From contig DAOLIT010000028.1 in assembly GCA_035328405.1 (NCBI GenBank), forward strand, positions 1 to 64,000: a stretch of DNA of 64,000 nt, given 5' to 3'. Numbering within the stretch: the stretch's first letter is position 1; every line of letters begins with the position of its first letter. This DNA is from JAEUKA01 sp035328405. GTDB lineage: Bacteria > Myxococcota_A > Polyangia > Palsa-1104 > JAEUJZ01. The notes beneath the pieces are model-generated. The model searched no databases. It was not told the DNA's origin and saw nothing but the letters and a program-made list of their open reading frames with translations. The position numbers and the translations under genes were made by a program. Positions 54,801 through 64,000 of the stretch are shown one piece after another.

Positions 54801-55880
54801 AATGCCCAGCGCCAAAAACCAGCGCCAGATTCGCGTAAAGAAGCCGGGCGCTCGCGTTCCCTTGGCTAACACCGGATCAAACGGATTCCCAACCTCTTCA
54901 TCCGATGCAAGAGAGAAGAAGTACACAGCCTGTACATCGGGCCGAACAGAGGTTACTGCACCCTCGACAAGTGCTGTGATAAATGCGCGCACAGGCGTCA
55001 TCAATTCCTGTGCTGAATGCAGTATCTCAATGCTGGCTTCAAACGGACCCACCGGCATGGTCGTCAGTGCGCGCGGCAGGTGTTTCTCATATCCTTGCAG
55101 AGCGGCCCCCAAACTGCTCTGCGCGTCGCCACCGGCATCCAGAACGAGTGGAATTTTGTTTTTGTGCAAAAAGCGCGAAAATTCCGAATACCCCGAAATC
55201 CGTTCCATGTTCGTCAGGCATAAACGAGTATGAATCGGTGCCCCATAGATCTCTGTAAGCAGATTGATTTTTCCCCGAATCAGCTTGGCTTGTTGTCGCA
55301 AAACATCGGGACTCATTGTGGACAGCACAGAGACCTTGAGAACGATGAGTACCGTCGGGATTTGTGCGGACGGAAGCGACGTTTTCCACAACTTTCGGAA
55401 ACCATCGTGCGCTTCTCTGCTGGCCGATTGAAGCAGTGTTGAGGAAACTTCGTGTATCACGCACCGACTACCCAAATAAATCTGCAAAAGGGGGTCAGCC
55501 GTATAACTTGGGAGGAACTGACTGGCTTGGCTCTGCCAATCGACACGCCGACTGATGAGCGCACTCTTGCCAACACCAGGATCACCAAAGACCAGAAAGT
55601 GATCATAGTCCGAGAGTGCGACGCGAACACTGGCAGGAAGGGGTGCAAGAAAGCGCTGCCATATGGACAGAAGCCGTTTGCGGTTTGCTTGGTTCACTGC
55701 TCCTTGGCTGGGTCGTTCCGTAGGTGAACGTTTTCGAAACAGACGGACAACCAGATAGATCCCCCCGATCACGAAGGAAACAAACAGGATGGCGAGCAGA
55801 ATCAGCGCGACAGTGTTCGTCCCACGAACCATTCCATCCGCCAACCCTGATGACATTCCGAGCATGGCTATCCCAACCAT
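51870..55880 (-). CDS. tssM: TssM (IcmF) with His/Cys-rich insertion, copy 2
   Basis: Identical to the gene at 19540..23550, including Walker A at 99-106 and the His/Cys-rich segment at 727-785. Confidence 0.88.
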   Translation of the reverse strand: MVGIAMLGMSSGLADGMVRGTNTVALILLAILFVSFVIGGIYLVVRLFRKRSPTERPSQGAVNQANRKRLLSIWQRFLAPLPASVRVALSDYDHFLVFGDPGVGKSALISRRVDWQSQASQFLPSYTADPLLQIYLGSRCVIHEVSSTLLQSASREAHDGFRKLWKTSLPSAQIPTVLIVLKVSVLSTMSPDVLRQQAKLIRGKINLLTEIYGAPIHTRLCLTNMERISGYSEFSRFLHKNKIPLVLDAGGDAQSSLGAALQGYEKHLPRALTTMPVGPFEASIEILHSAQELMTPVRAFITALVEGAVTSVRPDVQAVYFFSLASDEEVGNPFDPVLAKGTRAPGFFTRIWRWFLALGIRPLHTLLSLLLLFGGAFPIWYLTHRHAHKVKLATDATEAFERSVRRAQESLSSPRESDVVRRSEREAAQALDHFRQDEQRFRLFRLLARKEKADAEQSFVEGLRQGYLRPALESGVRQRARDKILYALAALYAAKGTALGTLLDTQRSDFSETLSLPVDLLTDYVANSPVAWKDKALLLLPPIPTESAKYPVTDLRPWQEYVQTIAHAILQPSISNEQLENLRKKTLNLRETIERVRRASVLRRVYQMLAEETPLDMNKLFGGDAGVLLPEPWLVDNLTNLELLLRLIEESSAQSGKHRHMSLYQLLRYVNALSSGEEKRTGVSAIRSTLPQEPTHFAFPNGKILEISEQGWLDLLLRSRKRWLLSHHIHHVHQGGHSHSHTSRETCCRCVSERKRKRGECVPCDDAGKSSRDRSCRPSRHSHDMPPFSHEELRPRIAHLLSTGELPADDLGDEYNRTVFDHEVLPLVRELRRAVAESKALGPEDKIRLTHLVRNEIEGYADKYCKGLSRYYLSYHFHIRGSGHSVEDVHTALLDIVKPGSRFVAHVQTVAENAALSGLDDPFLKPLAVCLAEFEPLVRVVNPDLLKRRREKPNPEVPQKEKVTEKETQKTDTPPKSAGKGNDTVGNGPGNATVEGSDEKPKGLEPYLSTIAKLAESLDAPWGSHSKGDGKNPDGKTGLADRLGPLGKSALLMSQPSGSGDGSPLSEAEKFLDKAGIVGAFRKPFMDPFLAVYRRGEKDIATTLSDHWNKEALPKLQTLLQRFPFHASAEREVAPSELDVLNESSGSFFQDVRSFYEPAIVLQDGLYRPRRSSLGALPLPSELLKTVNQIAKLSRVLFDAKGGRQPLRLTIRGVQGKRAQEGAGVQPSVAFLRVGKNTFYGLNQRTTADSVSIEWWNQGAALVGIESTSSKSGRRHTQTLEVADSAWSLFRLLQKSTVENDGESTWRIHDEGAGEVQVIRFVIAPDPWLLFRVTSP

Positions 55881-55946
55881 GTGGTTCTTCCCACCAAACC
55901 GTGCAAAGTACTCCTCCTGGAAATTCGACCCCGCTTTGCGTCACTA

Positions 55947-57422
55947 CTACAATACTTGTCGTTCTCTCTTTGTATGTTGGTTCTTCGTTCTGTCTTTTCC
56001 CTTTCCATTACCCCTATTGTTATTTTTGTCGTGGGACTTGAGTTTGGTTGTACCGCTGTCCTTTTTGCCGATGTCCTTCACATTCTGTGTTTCTGTTTCT
56101 TCAGCATCTTTCGGCTTTGGGTTTGCCGCGAGTGCCGTCAGCACGACTCTTTCCGTGAGGTCTTTGCTCCGATCACAGGGAATGCGGAATTCTGCATATC
56201 CCTCCTTTCGGATAGACAGAACGTCCACGGATCTTGCATAGGTTCGCACTTGAAAAAGGGGTGTCTGTCCCAAGCTTTGTCCGATGGCGTCAAAGACCTC
56301 CGCGCCTTGCGGTTCGCTGTCGATGCTCCAACGTACTTGTTGTGGAGTAGAAGACTGTCCCGATAGCAGAAGCCGCATCACGATCCCGATTCCCAGAAGT
56401 CCTACGAGCAAAAGCAAACCTGCTCCAATTGCGACCCCACGATTTTCCGAAAGTGGGCGCAAGAGCATCGAAAATCCCCCTTCTGCGTCTTGCCGAAGAC
56501 CAAAGGTTGGATTCCCCATCGGAAGGGATGGAAGATGTGACGGACTTGTATCCAGAATAGGAATGAGACCTGTGACTGATCCGCTCAAACGACCCAGGGT
56601 CGCAGCGATTTCTGCTGCACTTGGGCGGGAATCCGGCTGTTTGGCGAGCATTCTGTTGACGAGTCCCAAAAGCTCTGCGGGAAGACCTGGAACTTTGCTT
56701 TCAAGTGCAGGCGGCATTTGGCCGATGTGCGATGCCATCATCGCGCTGTCCGCCTTCATGGCTTCTACAAAGGGGTGTTCACCGGAAAGGGCCTCAAACA
56801 ACATCACGCCAAGGGAATACACATCACTACGATCGGTAACTTCACGAGCATCTCTGCACAATTCGGGAGACATGTATGCTGGCGTTCCCATCGACACCCC
56901 CATTCGTGTCAGGGGTTGTGCGGTTGCGCTTGTGGCGAGTTTTGCGATTCCAAAATCGAGGATTTTGGGCCGCTCACCGTCTGGTCCATCGGTGTCTGCA
57001 ACAATCAGTACGTTTCCGGGCTTGAGATCCCGATGCACAATTTTTTTGGCATGTGCGGCTTGGAGTCCTGATGCAATTTGACGAAAGGTCTTCATGGCCT
57101 GCATCGGGTCCATTGAACCTCCCTTGGTCATCCGCTGCCGCAGGGTTTCTCCTTCCAGGTACTCCATCACAATGTATGGAGCACCCTCCTCCGTCGTGCC
57201 AAAGTCATATACATTGACGACGCTGGGATGATTGATGATGTTTGCGGCTCGCGCTTCGTTGAAAAAGCGCTGTACAAATTCGGGATCTTGCTGAAGTTCT
57301 TTGGCCAATGTCTTGATCGCGGCACGTCGTTCGATTTGCGGATGGAATGCTTCATAGACAGAGCCCATTCCCCCTGTTCCGATCAATCGGACAATTTGAT
57401 ACGGACCAATCTGTTTCTCCAA
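55947..57422 (-). CDS. Ser/Thr kinase with PEGA-like domain (kinase 2), copy 2
   Basis: Identical to the gene at 23617..25092; all catalytic residues are present. Confidence 0.88.
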   Translation of the reverse strand: MEKQIGPYQIVRLIGTGGMGSVYEAFHPQIERRAAIKTLAKELQQDPEFVQRFFNEARAANIINHPSVVNVYDFGTTEEGAPYIVMEYLEGETLRQRMTKGGSMDPMQAMKTFRQIASGLQAAHAKKIVHRDLKPGNVLIVADTDGPDGERPKILDFGIAKLATSATAQPLTRMGVSMGTPAYMSPELCRDAREVTDRSDVYSLGVMLFEALSGEHPFVEAMKADSAMMASHIGQMPPALESKVPGLPAELLGLVNRMLAKQPDSRPSAAEIAATLGRLSGSVTGLIPILDTSPSHLPSLPMGNPTFGLRQDAEGGFSMLLRPLSENRGVAIGAGLLLLVGLLGIGIVMRLLLSGQSSTPQQVRWSIDSEPQGAEVFDAIGQSLGQTPLFQVRTYARSVDVLSIRKEGYAEFRIPCDRSKDLTERVVLTALAANPKPKDAEETETQNVKDIGKKDSGTTKLKSHDKNNNRGNGKGKDRTKNQHTKRERQVL

Positions 57423-57462
57423 AATGACTAGTCTCCTTGATCAAGCTACATGTTGGGAACAC

Positions 57463-58404
57463 TCAACGAGGGAATCGTCTCCTGTGCTTTCTCTTGCCGG
57501 AAGGAGGAGGTTCAACTTCAGGGGAATCTGTCAACGGCGACGGTGGTGGCTCTACGACTGGAACATGAGGGGGAATGTAGAGTGGAAGGATCGGGACGAC
57601 TGATGGCACCTGTCTTTTCGCAGGGGCAGCGGTGTCTTCCTGTTTGGCTTGCAGAAACAGAGGTTGCAAACTGGGCAATGGTTTCACAGGTTCTGAACTC
57701 TGTTCCAACACCGACTTCGAGGGCCTGCGAAATGAGAAGGAGAACGTCGGCACACCCATAAGGAGAGCAGCGCTTCCACCCGCTACGAGACCAATTCCTA
57801 ACGAGCGCGTTGAGTACACCTGTTCACAGACCAGAGCAGGGGCTATTGCATCGCGCGTACATGTTCCGTTAAGTCCCAACATACCACCCCCAATGCCGAT
57901 TGCACCAAGGCCTAGGAGACCCGTCGTCACACCAAGGGGGCGCAACCAAATTGGCATCGGTTTCTCTTTGGCAACGTACAAGAGTTTCGTTTTCTCGATC
58001 ACCTGCGGAGCATTCGCAAGCCGTTCCTTTTCACGCGCTTCCACAAGGAGTGCATCGAGTTCTGCGGCTGTCTCGGGAGTCATTCCCGGATGTACCTTCC
58101 GGTACAATTCGAGGTACACATGAGCCTCGCTCCACTTTCCAAGTTTGCGGTACGCTTGACCTATGTTGTACAGCAGCGCCGGAAGAGGGCGCACCGCATA
58201 CGCCGCTTGCAAAAAGGGGATTGCAGCTTGGTAGTCTCCACTGCTGTACGCTTTGCGTGCGGCCTCATACGCCGATGCAAAGCCTTCCCCCTTCGCCGCT
58301 AGGTCTTCCTCCTGTGCCGCGCAGTGTGCCTGCGGGATTTCGCAAAGAGAGAACACAAACACTGTCGTCTGTACAATGTGTGCAAGAGGACTCTTCGTGG
58401 ACAT
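57463..58404 (-). CDS. TPR membrane protein, copy 2
   Basis: Identical to the gene at 25133..26074: signal peptide, TPR units, two hydrophobic segments, Pro-rich tail. Confidence 0.7.
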   Translation of the reverse strand: MSTKSPLAHIVQTTVFVFSLCEIPQAHCAAQEEDLAAKGEGFASAYEAARKAYSSGDYQAAIPFLQAAYAVRPLPALLYNIGQAYRKLGKWSEAHVYLELYRKVHPGMTPETAAELDALLVEAREKERLANAPQVIEKTKLLYVAKEKPMPIWLRPLGVTTGLLGLGAIGIGGGMLGLNGTCTRDAIAPALVCEQVYSTRSLGIGLVAGGSAALLMGVPTFSFSFRRPSKSVLEQSSEPVKPLPSLQPLFLQAKQEDTAAPAKRQVPSVVPILPLYIPPHVPVVEPPPSPLTDSPEVEPPPSGKRKHRRRFPR

Positions 58405-58408
58405 CGTA

Positions 58409-59797
58409 TTACTTCCACAAATCCACTTGTACCTTCCCATCCGTCGTTGCTTCGGAATCCCTTCTTCGTCCTCCCTTTCCAGGTTTGGGTCCCTTTCCGC
58501 TTGTCTTTTTGTGGTCTATTGTCCCGCCGGAAGGAACCTTGTGTGAATCGTTTTTTACATCCAAATGTTCTGGTTCTATAACCGATTGGCTCAGATCAGG
58601 CAGGACCAGTGGAAAGGGCTTTTCCGATGGATTAGTAGTCGTTTGAGGGCTCGGAAGAGGAGGTTGACTTTTCTTTTGGGCGAAGAAAAACCCCGCAAGA
58701 ACCACAAGAACTGCAAGCATGATCAACAGAAGTGATGGCGTTGTACGTTCTCTCTGGGCAGAGCCGGTCTGAATCAATTCGCCACGCTTGCTTGCCCGAT
58801 TTCCCGTCGTCAATTGAGATTCAAGGAGGCCGACTGGTTCCGTTACTTTTCGTTGTTGGTTGGTGTAGCCAAGGCAAGGGCGTTCGGAAATGGAGCCATC
58901 CGAAAGACCCGTTTGGGGGATGGTGGTCAGCGCGTCCACAAGCTCGGCCATCGACGGGCGATTTGCAGGTTGTTTGTCCAGCAAACGATGAACGAGTGCG
59001 TCGAGAGATTCAACGACATGGGGAACTCTGTCCTTCAAACGAGGCGGAGTGCCAAACATCTGCAACGCAAACAGTTCACCAGCAGAGTCCGATACAAAAG
59101 GGGGTTCACCATACAAGAGTTCATACAGAATGATTCCAATGGAATAGACATCCGTTTTTTCATCAGGAGGGGAAGACGCACGACATTGTTCAGGGGACAT
59201 GTACATGGGTGTGCCAAGGAGTGTCCCCGTTCGCGTTGCTGCGTTCCCATCGGGACGTGTCCCCTCGTCGGGTAGAAGCTTTGCGATCCCAAAGTCTAGG
59301 ATTTTCGCTCTTTTCCCGCACGTTGCATCCAGGTCCTGCACCAGAATCACATTCTCCGGCTTCAAATCACGGTGGATGATTCTTTTTGCGTGTGCCGCAG
59401 CCAGTGCAGAGGCCATCTGCGACACGATCTCTGTGGCACTGGTTCCTAAGTATGCTTCATCCTGAGCTTGTCTAAGCGACCTCCCGTCGAGATACTCCAT
59501 CGCGATGAACGCTTCCCCCAGATCTGTTTTTCCGTGCTCCAAAATGCGCACGAGGGACGGATGCTGCACCATTCCGGTCGCTTTTGCCTCCAGGAAGAAA
59601 CGATTCACGGCCTCCGGGCGACTGCTCAATTCAGGAAGCAGAACTTTGATTGCGGCTCTCTGTTGGTTGTCTGTGTCCAGGGCTTCGTAAACGGCTCCCA
59701 TTCCCCCTTGTGCGATTTTTCGCACGACTCGATATCGACCCACCAACGATCCAATCACTGGGTCAGGAGGCTGGTTTGTGGGGGTGTTGCTGTCCAC
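58409..59797 (-). CDS. Ser/Thr kinase 1, copy 2
   Basis: Identical to the gene at 26079..27467; the start is again set by the sigma-54 promoter just upstream. Confidence 0.88.
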   Translation of the reverse strand: MDSNTPTNQPPDPVIGSLVGRYRVVRKIAQGGMGAVYEALDTDNQQRAAIKVLLPELSSRPEAVNRFFLEAKATGMVQHPSLVRILEHGKTDLGEAFIAMEYLDGRSLRQAQDEAYLGTSATEIVSQMASALAAAHAKRIIHRDLKPENVILVQDLDATCGKRAKILDFGIAKLLPDEGTRPDGNAATRTGTLLGTPMYMSPEQCRASSPPDEKTDVYSIGIILYELLYGEPPFVSDSAGELFALQMFGTPPRLKDRVPHVVESLDALVHRLLDKQPANRPSMAELVDALTTIPQTGLSDGSISERPCLGYTNQQRKVTEPVGLLESQLTTGNRASKRGELIQTGSAQRERTTPSLLLIMLAVLVVLAGFFFAQKKSQPPLPSPQTTTNPSEKPFPLVLPDLSQSVIEPEHLDVKNDSHKVPSGGTIDHKKTSGKGPKPGKGGRRRDSEATTDGKVQVDLWK

Positions 59798-59856
59798 GTC
59801 GTGCCGTACCTCTTCGGCCCAATTCAGGGGACCGACCTTTGGCGGAAGCGAGAAAG

Positions 59857-59873
59857 AGCAAGCCCGGTGCCAA
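59857..59873 (-). promoter_or_regulatory. Sigma-54 promoter of kinase 1 operon, copy 2
   Basis: TTGGCACCGGGCTTGCT, as at 27527..27543. Confidence 0.82.
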
Positions 59874-59955
59874 ACAACCGCTGCGGTCTTATGCACATCG
59901 AGGCAGGTTCAGGTTGCGACCTGCCTCTGGGCATTCCCAACGCCCACATTTCGAG

Positions 59956-60001
59956 TGTGCGCTCGATGTTGTGCGCACAGTGTGCGCGCATTGTGCGCAC
60001 A
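59956..60001. promoter_or_regulatory. Phased palindrome cluster, copy 2
   Basis: Sites start at 59970, 59981 and 59992 (11-bp steps), plus a weaker one at 59956, as at 27626..27671. Confidence 0.75.
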
Positions 60002-60195
60002 CTGGTTGGGGGGAGGTGCTCATGAAGAAAGTGAGGTCTTTTTCCGGGCAATTCGCGTTTGCGAAACCATCGAACGTGGGGCGGCTGGGCGTGAAGATCC
60101 AACAGAAGTCAGGCCTTGCATCGCGTAGAGCAATACGTCACACTGACGCACCACGTCCAGTGTCATGGACGGCTTTGAATCGGTAACAAGGCTTT

Positions 60196-60212
60196 CCGGC
60201 ATGTTGGTTGCT
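60196..60212 (+). promoter_or_regulatory. Sigma-54 promoter of the activator gene, copy 2
   Basis: CCGGCATGTTGGTTGCT, as at 27866..27882. Confidence 0.65.
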
Positions 60213-60285
60213 TCTGGTTGAAGCTCGGTAGTTTTCTGCCTATTCATGGCTGTCTAGGCACCGATTTCAAGCGTAGGAGACCGCA

Positions 60286-61884
60286 TTGAGTAGTGAGCAC
60301 CGTACTTGTGCCCCATCCGCCATCACGGGACCCGAGTTACCCATGGATACTGAGCACTCTCAACGAGCAGAATGCCTGGCTCTGGTGATTGCATGGTCCG
60401 CACGCGAACCCCATCGCGTTGGAGAAACCGGTTTGCTCTACCCCGAGAAACCGGAGCACATCTTGGGACGAGACCCGACGAACTTGTTAGAAAATTCGGG
60501 GGCAATAGCTAGACTCCCTTTGGGTTCTGGGATCACCCCTAACGGCGAACTCCTTCCTGAAGCAGACATGCAGGGAGAACCCGTGGTTTTCTTTCGCCAA
60601 CGACCACAGGGTCTGGGCTTCAGCTCAGAGACTGAAAGGGGTAGCAGTATCCTGCACGGAGAGTCTCTTTCCCGGAGACAGCTCGCCATCCGTGTTGGAA
60701 CTGACTCTCTGTTGGTTCGCAACATTGGTCGCTGTCGTTTGTCTGTGAATGGCCAAGTCGTGCGAGAAGCAATCGTTCGTTCGGGAGACACCCTTTATCT
60801 TAGGAATCAACTTCTCCTGTATTGTACGTATCGTCCCCTTATCGCTCCTGGGCTGAAAGCATACCCTGTGGATCGTGTTCCCCCTTTTGGCGAGCCCGAT
60901 CGAGATGGAATGATCGGGGAGAGTCCAATCATGTGGAAACTCCGCGATCGGATCGCTGCGTGTGCGCGTACAAGTTATCACGTCCTGGTCGTGGGGGAGA
61001 GTGGTTGCGGCAAGGAGTTGGCAGCCCAAGCGATCCATTCGCTGTCGAATCGCGCGCATCGGAAACTTGTGGCAGACAACATCGCCGCGATTCCTCCCAG
61101 CTTGGCTTCTGCGCTTCTGTTTGGAAACAAAAAAAACTTTCCCAACCCTGGCATGGAGGAACGTGCGGGGTTGCTTGGATCGGCACATGGGTCTTCTCTG
61201 TTTCTCGATGAAATCGGAGACATGCCCGAGGAAGTCCAGCCGTTGTTTCTTCGCGTAACAGAGCACAATGGGGAGTACTTTCGTTTGGGAGAGGAGAATA
61301 GACTTCAGCAGTCAGACTTCCGTCTGATTGGAGCCACGAATCGACCCGAACAGATGCGGTATGAACTCAAGCGTCGTTTTCAACGCGAAATCCGCGTTCC
61401 AGGGGTTAATTCTCGCAAAGAAGATATCCCCTTATTGATACGCCATTTGCTGAAACAGCAGGCTGAAGCCGACGACGTGGATGCTTCCAGATTCATCGTA
61501 AATGGATATCCAATGGTTCATCCACAACTCGTCGAGCAACTTATCCATCACAATTATAAAACACATGTCTCTGAGGTGATGTTTTTGCTCGGTCAAGCGA
61601 TGTCGGAAAGTGACCACGACATCATTATGCCGCTTGGGTCAGGAATTAAACCAGAAACAGCCGCACGGCCTGCTCGGATCGATTCGGCAAAACGCTCATC
61701 TCCGCGTCCTCTTCCGTCGATAGATGAAGTGAGGCGTGCTTTAGATGAGCAAAAGTGGCACATCACGCGCACGGCCAATGCACTGGATATTTCGCGTGAT
61801 CAACTCAACCGATTGATACGAAAAGAAGGCCTTCAAGTTGATCGAGGCAAGCAATCTATGCGCAGTTTCATTGAGGGAAAATAA
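60286..61884 (+). CDS. FHA - AAA+ - Fis activator, copy 2
   Basis: Identical to the gene at 27956..29554, including NFPNPG in place of GAFTGA. A second regulator copy would raise activator dosage along with its targets. Confidence 0.85.
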   Translation: MSSEHRTCAPSAITGPELPMDTEHSQRAECLALVIAWSAREPHRVGETGLLYPEKPEHILGRDPTNLLENSGAIARLPLGSGITPNGELLPEADMQGEPVVFFRQRPQGLGFSSETERGSSILHGESLSRRQLAIRVGTDSLLVRNIGRCRLSVNGQVVREAIVRSGDTLYLRNQLLLYCTYRPLIAPGLKAYPVDRVPPFGEPDRDGMIGESPIMWKLRDRIAACARTSYHVLVVGESGCGKELAAQAIHSLSNRAHRKLVADNIAAIPPSLASALLFGNKKNFPNPGMEERAGLLGSAHGSSLFLDEIGDMPEEVQPLFLRVTEHNGEYFRLGEENRLQQSDFRLIGATNRPEQMRYELKRRFQREIRVPGVNSRKEDIPLLIRHLLKQQAEADDVDASRFIVNGYPMVHPQLVEQLIHHNYKTHVSEVMFLLGQAMSESDHDIIMPLGSGIKPETAARPARIDSAKRSSPRPLPSIDEVRRALDEQKWHITRTANALDISRDQLNRLIRKEGLQVDRGKQSMRSFIEGK

Positions 61885-61953
61885 CATAGATACATGTGAC
61901 TTTTCATTGGCTTTTAATCCAACAGAATCACATGGCTGTAATATCGGTGGTTC

Positions 61954-64000
61954 ATGCGAAAACTTCTTTGTATTCTAGCAATTATATCGCCAGGATGTGA
62001 CCTGTTTATCACATCAAATCCTGCAAATTGCGTATTATCCGAAACAAACTGCCAGACTGGATATCAGTGCAATCGGGTCAGCCAGCGTTGCGAAAAAATT
62101 GCGGATTGCATCGAAGATCCGTTCTCGTGTTCTCCCACCGAAACCTGCGATGCCACTGCTCGGATTTGTATTCCCAAGCACTGTGGAACAGATCCATCCA
62201 TCTGTTCGCAAGACCAAGCCTGCGATGGCGCAACTGGACAGTGCATGACGCGCGCCTTCGTACTGGGACAGATCGATACGGTCATGAACGCGAGTTTGGC
62301 GTATGGATTGACAAACCCCTATTCCGTGCTCTTCGTTCCCGATGTGAGCAATCCTTTGCGAACGAAGTTGATTGTCGCAGACTCTGGGAACCGGCGTGTG
62401 TTGATCTGGAACGACGTTCCCACGAGCAATCGCCCAGCCGATGCCGTGTTGGGACAACCCGATGTGTACACATCCAGTAGCGGCCCCTATGGTGGTGTCA
62501 ACGAAGGAAGTCTTGGGTGGCCGGTATCTGTGTCAACAGACGGAACCCAACTTGCAGTCAGCGATGGGCAGGCGTATCGCGTGCTGTTTTGGGGTCAAAT
62601 TCCCATGCAAGCTCCCACGCGCGGTCCCATTCCTGCGGTTCGCATTTGGGGGCAGAGCAATTTTCAAAACGCCTCGCCCAATGCTGGTTCCCCTGATCCA
62701 AGTCCGCGTGGGATCACACTTCCATTTGCAGCCTTTGGTCCGACTGGAAGATTCTTTGTTTCGGACTATCACAACGCGCGTCTCTTGGGATTTACGACGC
62801 CTCCTGCCGGTGGACAGACATCGGCTTCGTTTGTAGCCGGACAGACTGACTTTGTGAGTAACATTCCAAGTCCAACAGACTCAGGAATGAATCATCCTCG
62901 AGGTCTTTCCACAGATGGAACTCAGCTGTTTGTTCCTGATTCTGGATACCACCGAATCCAGGTGTTTGATAATGCGATGTTCGCAAACGGGGCGAAGGCG
63001 ACCGCCGTGATTGGGCAATCGAATTTCACCGCAATCAGTCCGAACGCGGGTGGCCCCCTCTCTGCGACCACACTGTATACTCCGTCAGGCGCTGCGGTTG
63101 CACCATCCACCCCTCGCTTTCTGTTTGTCGCAGATTTTTCAAACAATCGCGTCGTTCGATATCCGATCACGACGGTTCCTATGTTTGGCCTTGCGGCGGA
63201 TCTGGTGTTGGGACAACCCAACATGACCAGCGGAAGTCCCAACCAAGGGGGGCCGGCAACCGCAGCCACCATGAACCGTCCTATTGGTGTTGCCACCGAC
63301 GGGAAGAGACTTGCCGTTGCAGACTATTCAAATCATCGCGTTCTTCTGTGGAACACGTTGCCGACCGTTTCAGGGGCCAATGCAGATGTGATTTTGGGAC
63401 AACCCAATGCAGGATCTGTCTTACCGAACGTCGCCCCCGCTCGCGGCCCTTTGCAGTTTGTGGGACCGCAAGGAGTCGATACCGATGGAGAACGTCTGGC
63501 GCTCGCAGACACCACAAACCATCGCATACTCCTTTGGAAGAAAATTCCGGTCGATGGAACGCAACCTCCTGATCTGGTGTTGGGACAAACAGACTTTCAA
63601 CAGAGTACCCAGAACGGTGGAACAGGGGCGGTTTCTGGATCGGGATTGTCCAGTCCGAACTGGATCTCTTTATTCAATGGGAGACTCGCTGTTGCTGATT
63701 CAGGCAACAACCGGATTCTGATCTGGAATGTGTTTCCCACTCAAAACAATCAGCCTGCGGACATTTGTTTGGGACAGACGAGCTGTACATCGGCATTGGC
63801 ATCCGCAGGTACCTCTGGATTCCGTGTGCCCAGCGGACTCTCTTGGATGGGAGAACAGCTCATTGTGTCTGACACCGGAAACCACAGGGTCCTGTTGTTT
63901 CCGTCTCCTGTGACCCAGGGATCGAGCGCCAAGATCGTGTTGGGACAAGCGGATTTTGTGACGGTCACAGCGAACAGCGGCGGCTTGTCTGCCAAGTCTC
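61954..64000 (+). CDS. NHL-repeat lipoprotein, copy 2 (3' end outside window)
   Basis: Same sequence as 29624..31670: lipobox SPGC, Cys-rich module and the NHL-like repeats up to the window edge. The visible part has about 682 of the 834 codons and no early stop; truncation is only by the window. Confidence 0.82.
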   Translation, partial: MRKLLCILAIISPGCDLFITSNPANCVLSETNCQTGYQCNRVSQRCEKIADCIEDPFSCSPTETCDATARICIPKHCGTDPSICSQDQACDGATGQCMTRAFVLGQIDTVMNASLAYGLTNPYSVLFVPDVSNPLRTKLIVADSGNRRVLIWNDVPTSNRPADAVLGQPDVYTSSSGPYGGVNEGSLGWPVSVSTDGTQLAVSDGQAYRVLFWGQIPMQAPTRGPIPAVRIWGQSNFQNASPNAGSPDPSPRGITLPFAAFGPTGRFFVSDYHNARLLGFTTPPAGGQTSASFVAGQTDFVSNIPSPTDSGMNHPRGLSTDGTQLFVPDSGYHRIQVFDNAMFANGAKATAVIGQSNFTAISPNAGGPLSATTLYTPSGAAVAPSTPRFLFVADFSNNRVVRYPITTVPMFGLAADLVLGQPNMTSGSPNQGGPATAATMNRPIGVATDGKRLAVADYSNHRVLLWNTLPTVSGANADVILGQPNAGSVLPNVAPARGPLQFVGPQGVDTDGERLALADTTNHRILLWKKIPVDGTQPPDLVLGQTDFQQSTQNGGTGAVSGSGLSSPNWISLFNGRLAVADSGNNRILIWNVFPTQNNQPADICLGQTSCTSALASAGTSGFRVPSGLSWMGEQLIVSDTGNHRVLLFPSPVTQGSSAKIVLGQADFVTVTANSGGLSAKS

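Larger units (their letters stand above)
59798..60285. other. Divergent control region, copy 2
   Basis: Same content as 27468..27955: two outward sigma-54 promoters around a phased palindrome cluster; no gene seen. Confidence 0.75.
32379..64000. repeat. 32,330-bp direct tandem repeat, copy 2 (right end outside window)
   Basis: This is the second copy of the unit that begins at 49. The 31,622 bp visible here correspond to 49..31670 of copy 1. All genes have the same length and the same translated sequence as in copy 1. About 708 bp, holding the end of the NHL lipoprotein gene and the AT-rich tail, should follow beyond the window. It is not visible whether a third copy or the rest of the broken kinase comes next. 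Confidence 0.95.

Overview
The window holds one 32,330-bp unit twice in direct tandem: copy 1 at 49..32378 and copy 2 from 32379 to the window edge at 64000. Only the last ~708 bp of copy 2 lie outside. The two copies match at every gene I compared and in every reading frame, always at an offset of 32,330. The first 48 bases are unrelated flank. They encode the middle of a Ser/Thr protein kinase that stops just after its HRDL catalytic motif, exactly where the repeat begins.

The organism is probably a moderate-GC member of the Myxococcota/Bradymonadota (old Deltaproteobacteria). I infer this from Pkn2-type kinases with a PEGA tail, an FHA-AAA+-Fis enhancer-binding protein, sigma-54 promoters, and a lipoprotein with a Cys-rich module and NHL-like repeats. 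No rRNA, tRNA, CRISPR array, integrase or transposase was seen.

Each unit is a type VI secretion (T6SS) locus. On the minus strand, read 5' to 3', there are two operons. The first runs kinase 1 - TPR membrane protein - kinase 2 - TssM - TssJ. The second runs TssB - TssC - IglC/Hcp-like tube candidate - TssK - TssE - giant VgrG-like spike (2,309 aa) - TssF - TssL - 151-aa orphan - degenerate adenylate-forming (ANL) protein - PAAR-like tip (DUF4280) - TssA/IglI-like - TssG. On the plus strand follow a sigma-54-type activator and an NHL-repeat lipoprotein. No ClpV (TssH) lies in the unit.

Regulation is unusually legible. Three sigma-54 (-24/-12) promoters can be read, before tssB, before kinase 1 and before the activator gene. 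Two clusters of three 10-bp palindromes (consensus TGTGCGCACA) spaced exactly 11 bp apart sit upstream of them, at distances typical of enhancers. One cluster is shared by the divergent kinase 1 and activator promoters; the other serves tssB. The activator carries an FHA domain, which suggests kinase-to-FHA signalling, but its GAFTGA sigma-54-contact loop is replaced.

The points most worth checking are the exact tandem duplication and its kinase-disrupting edge, the phased enhancers, the giant VgrG-like protein, the ANL-like protein inside a T6SS operon, the His/Cys-rich insertion in TssM, and the mix of Francisella-like (IglC/IglI-like) and canonical (TssJLM) parts.
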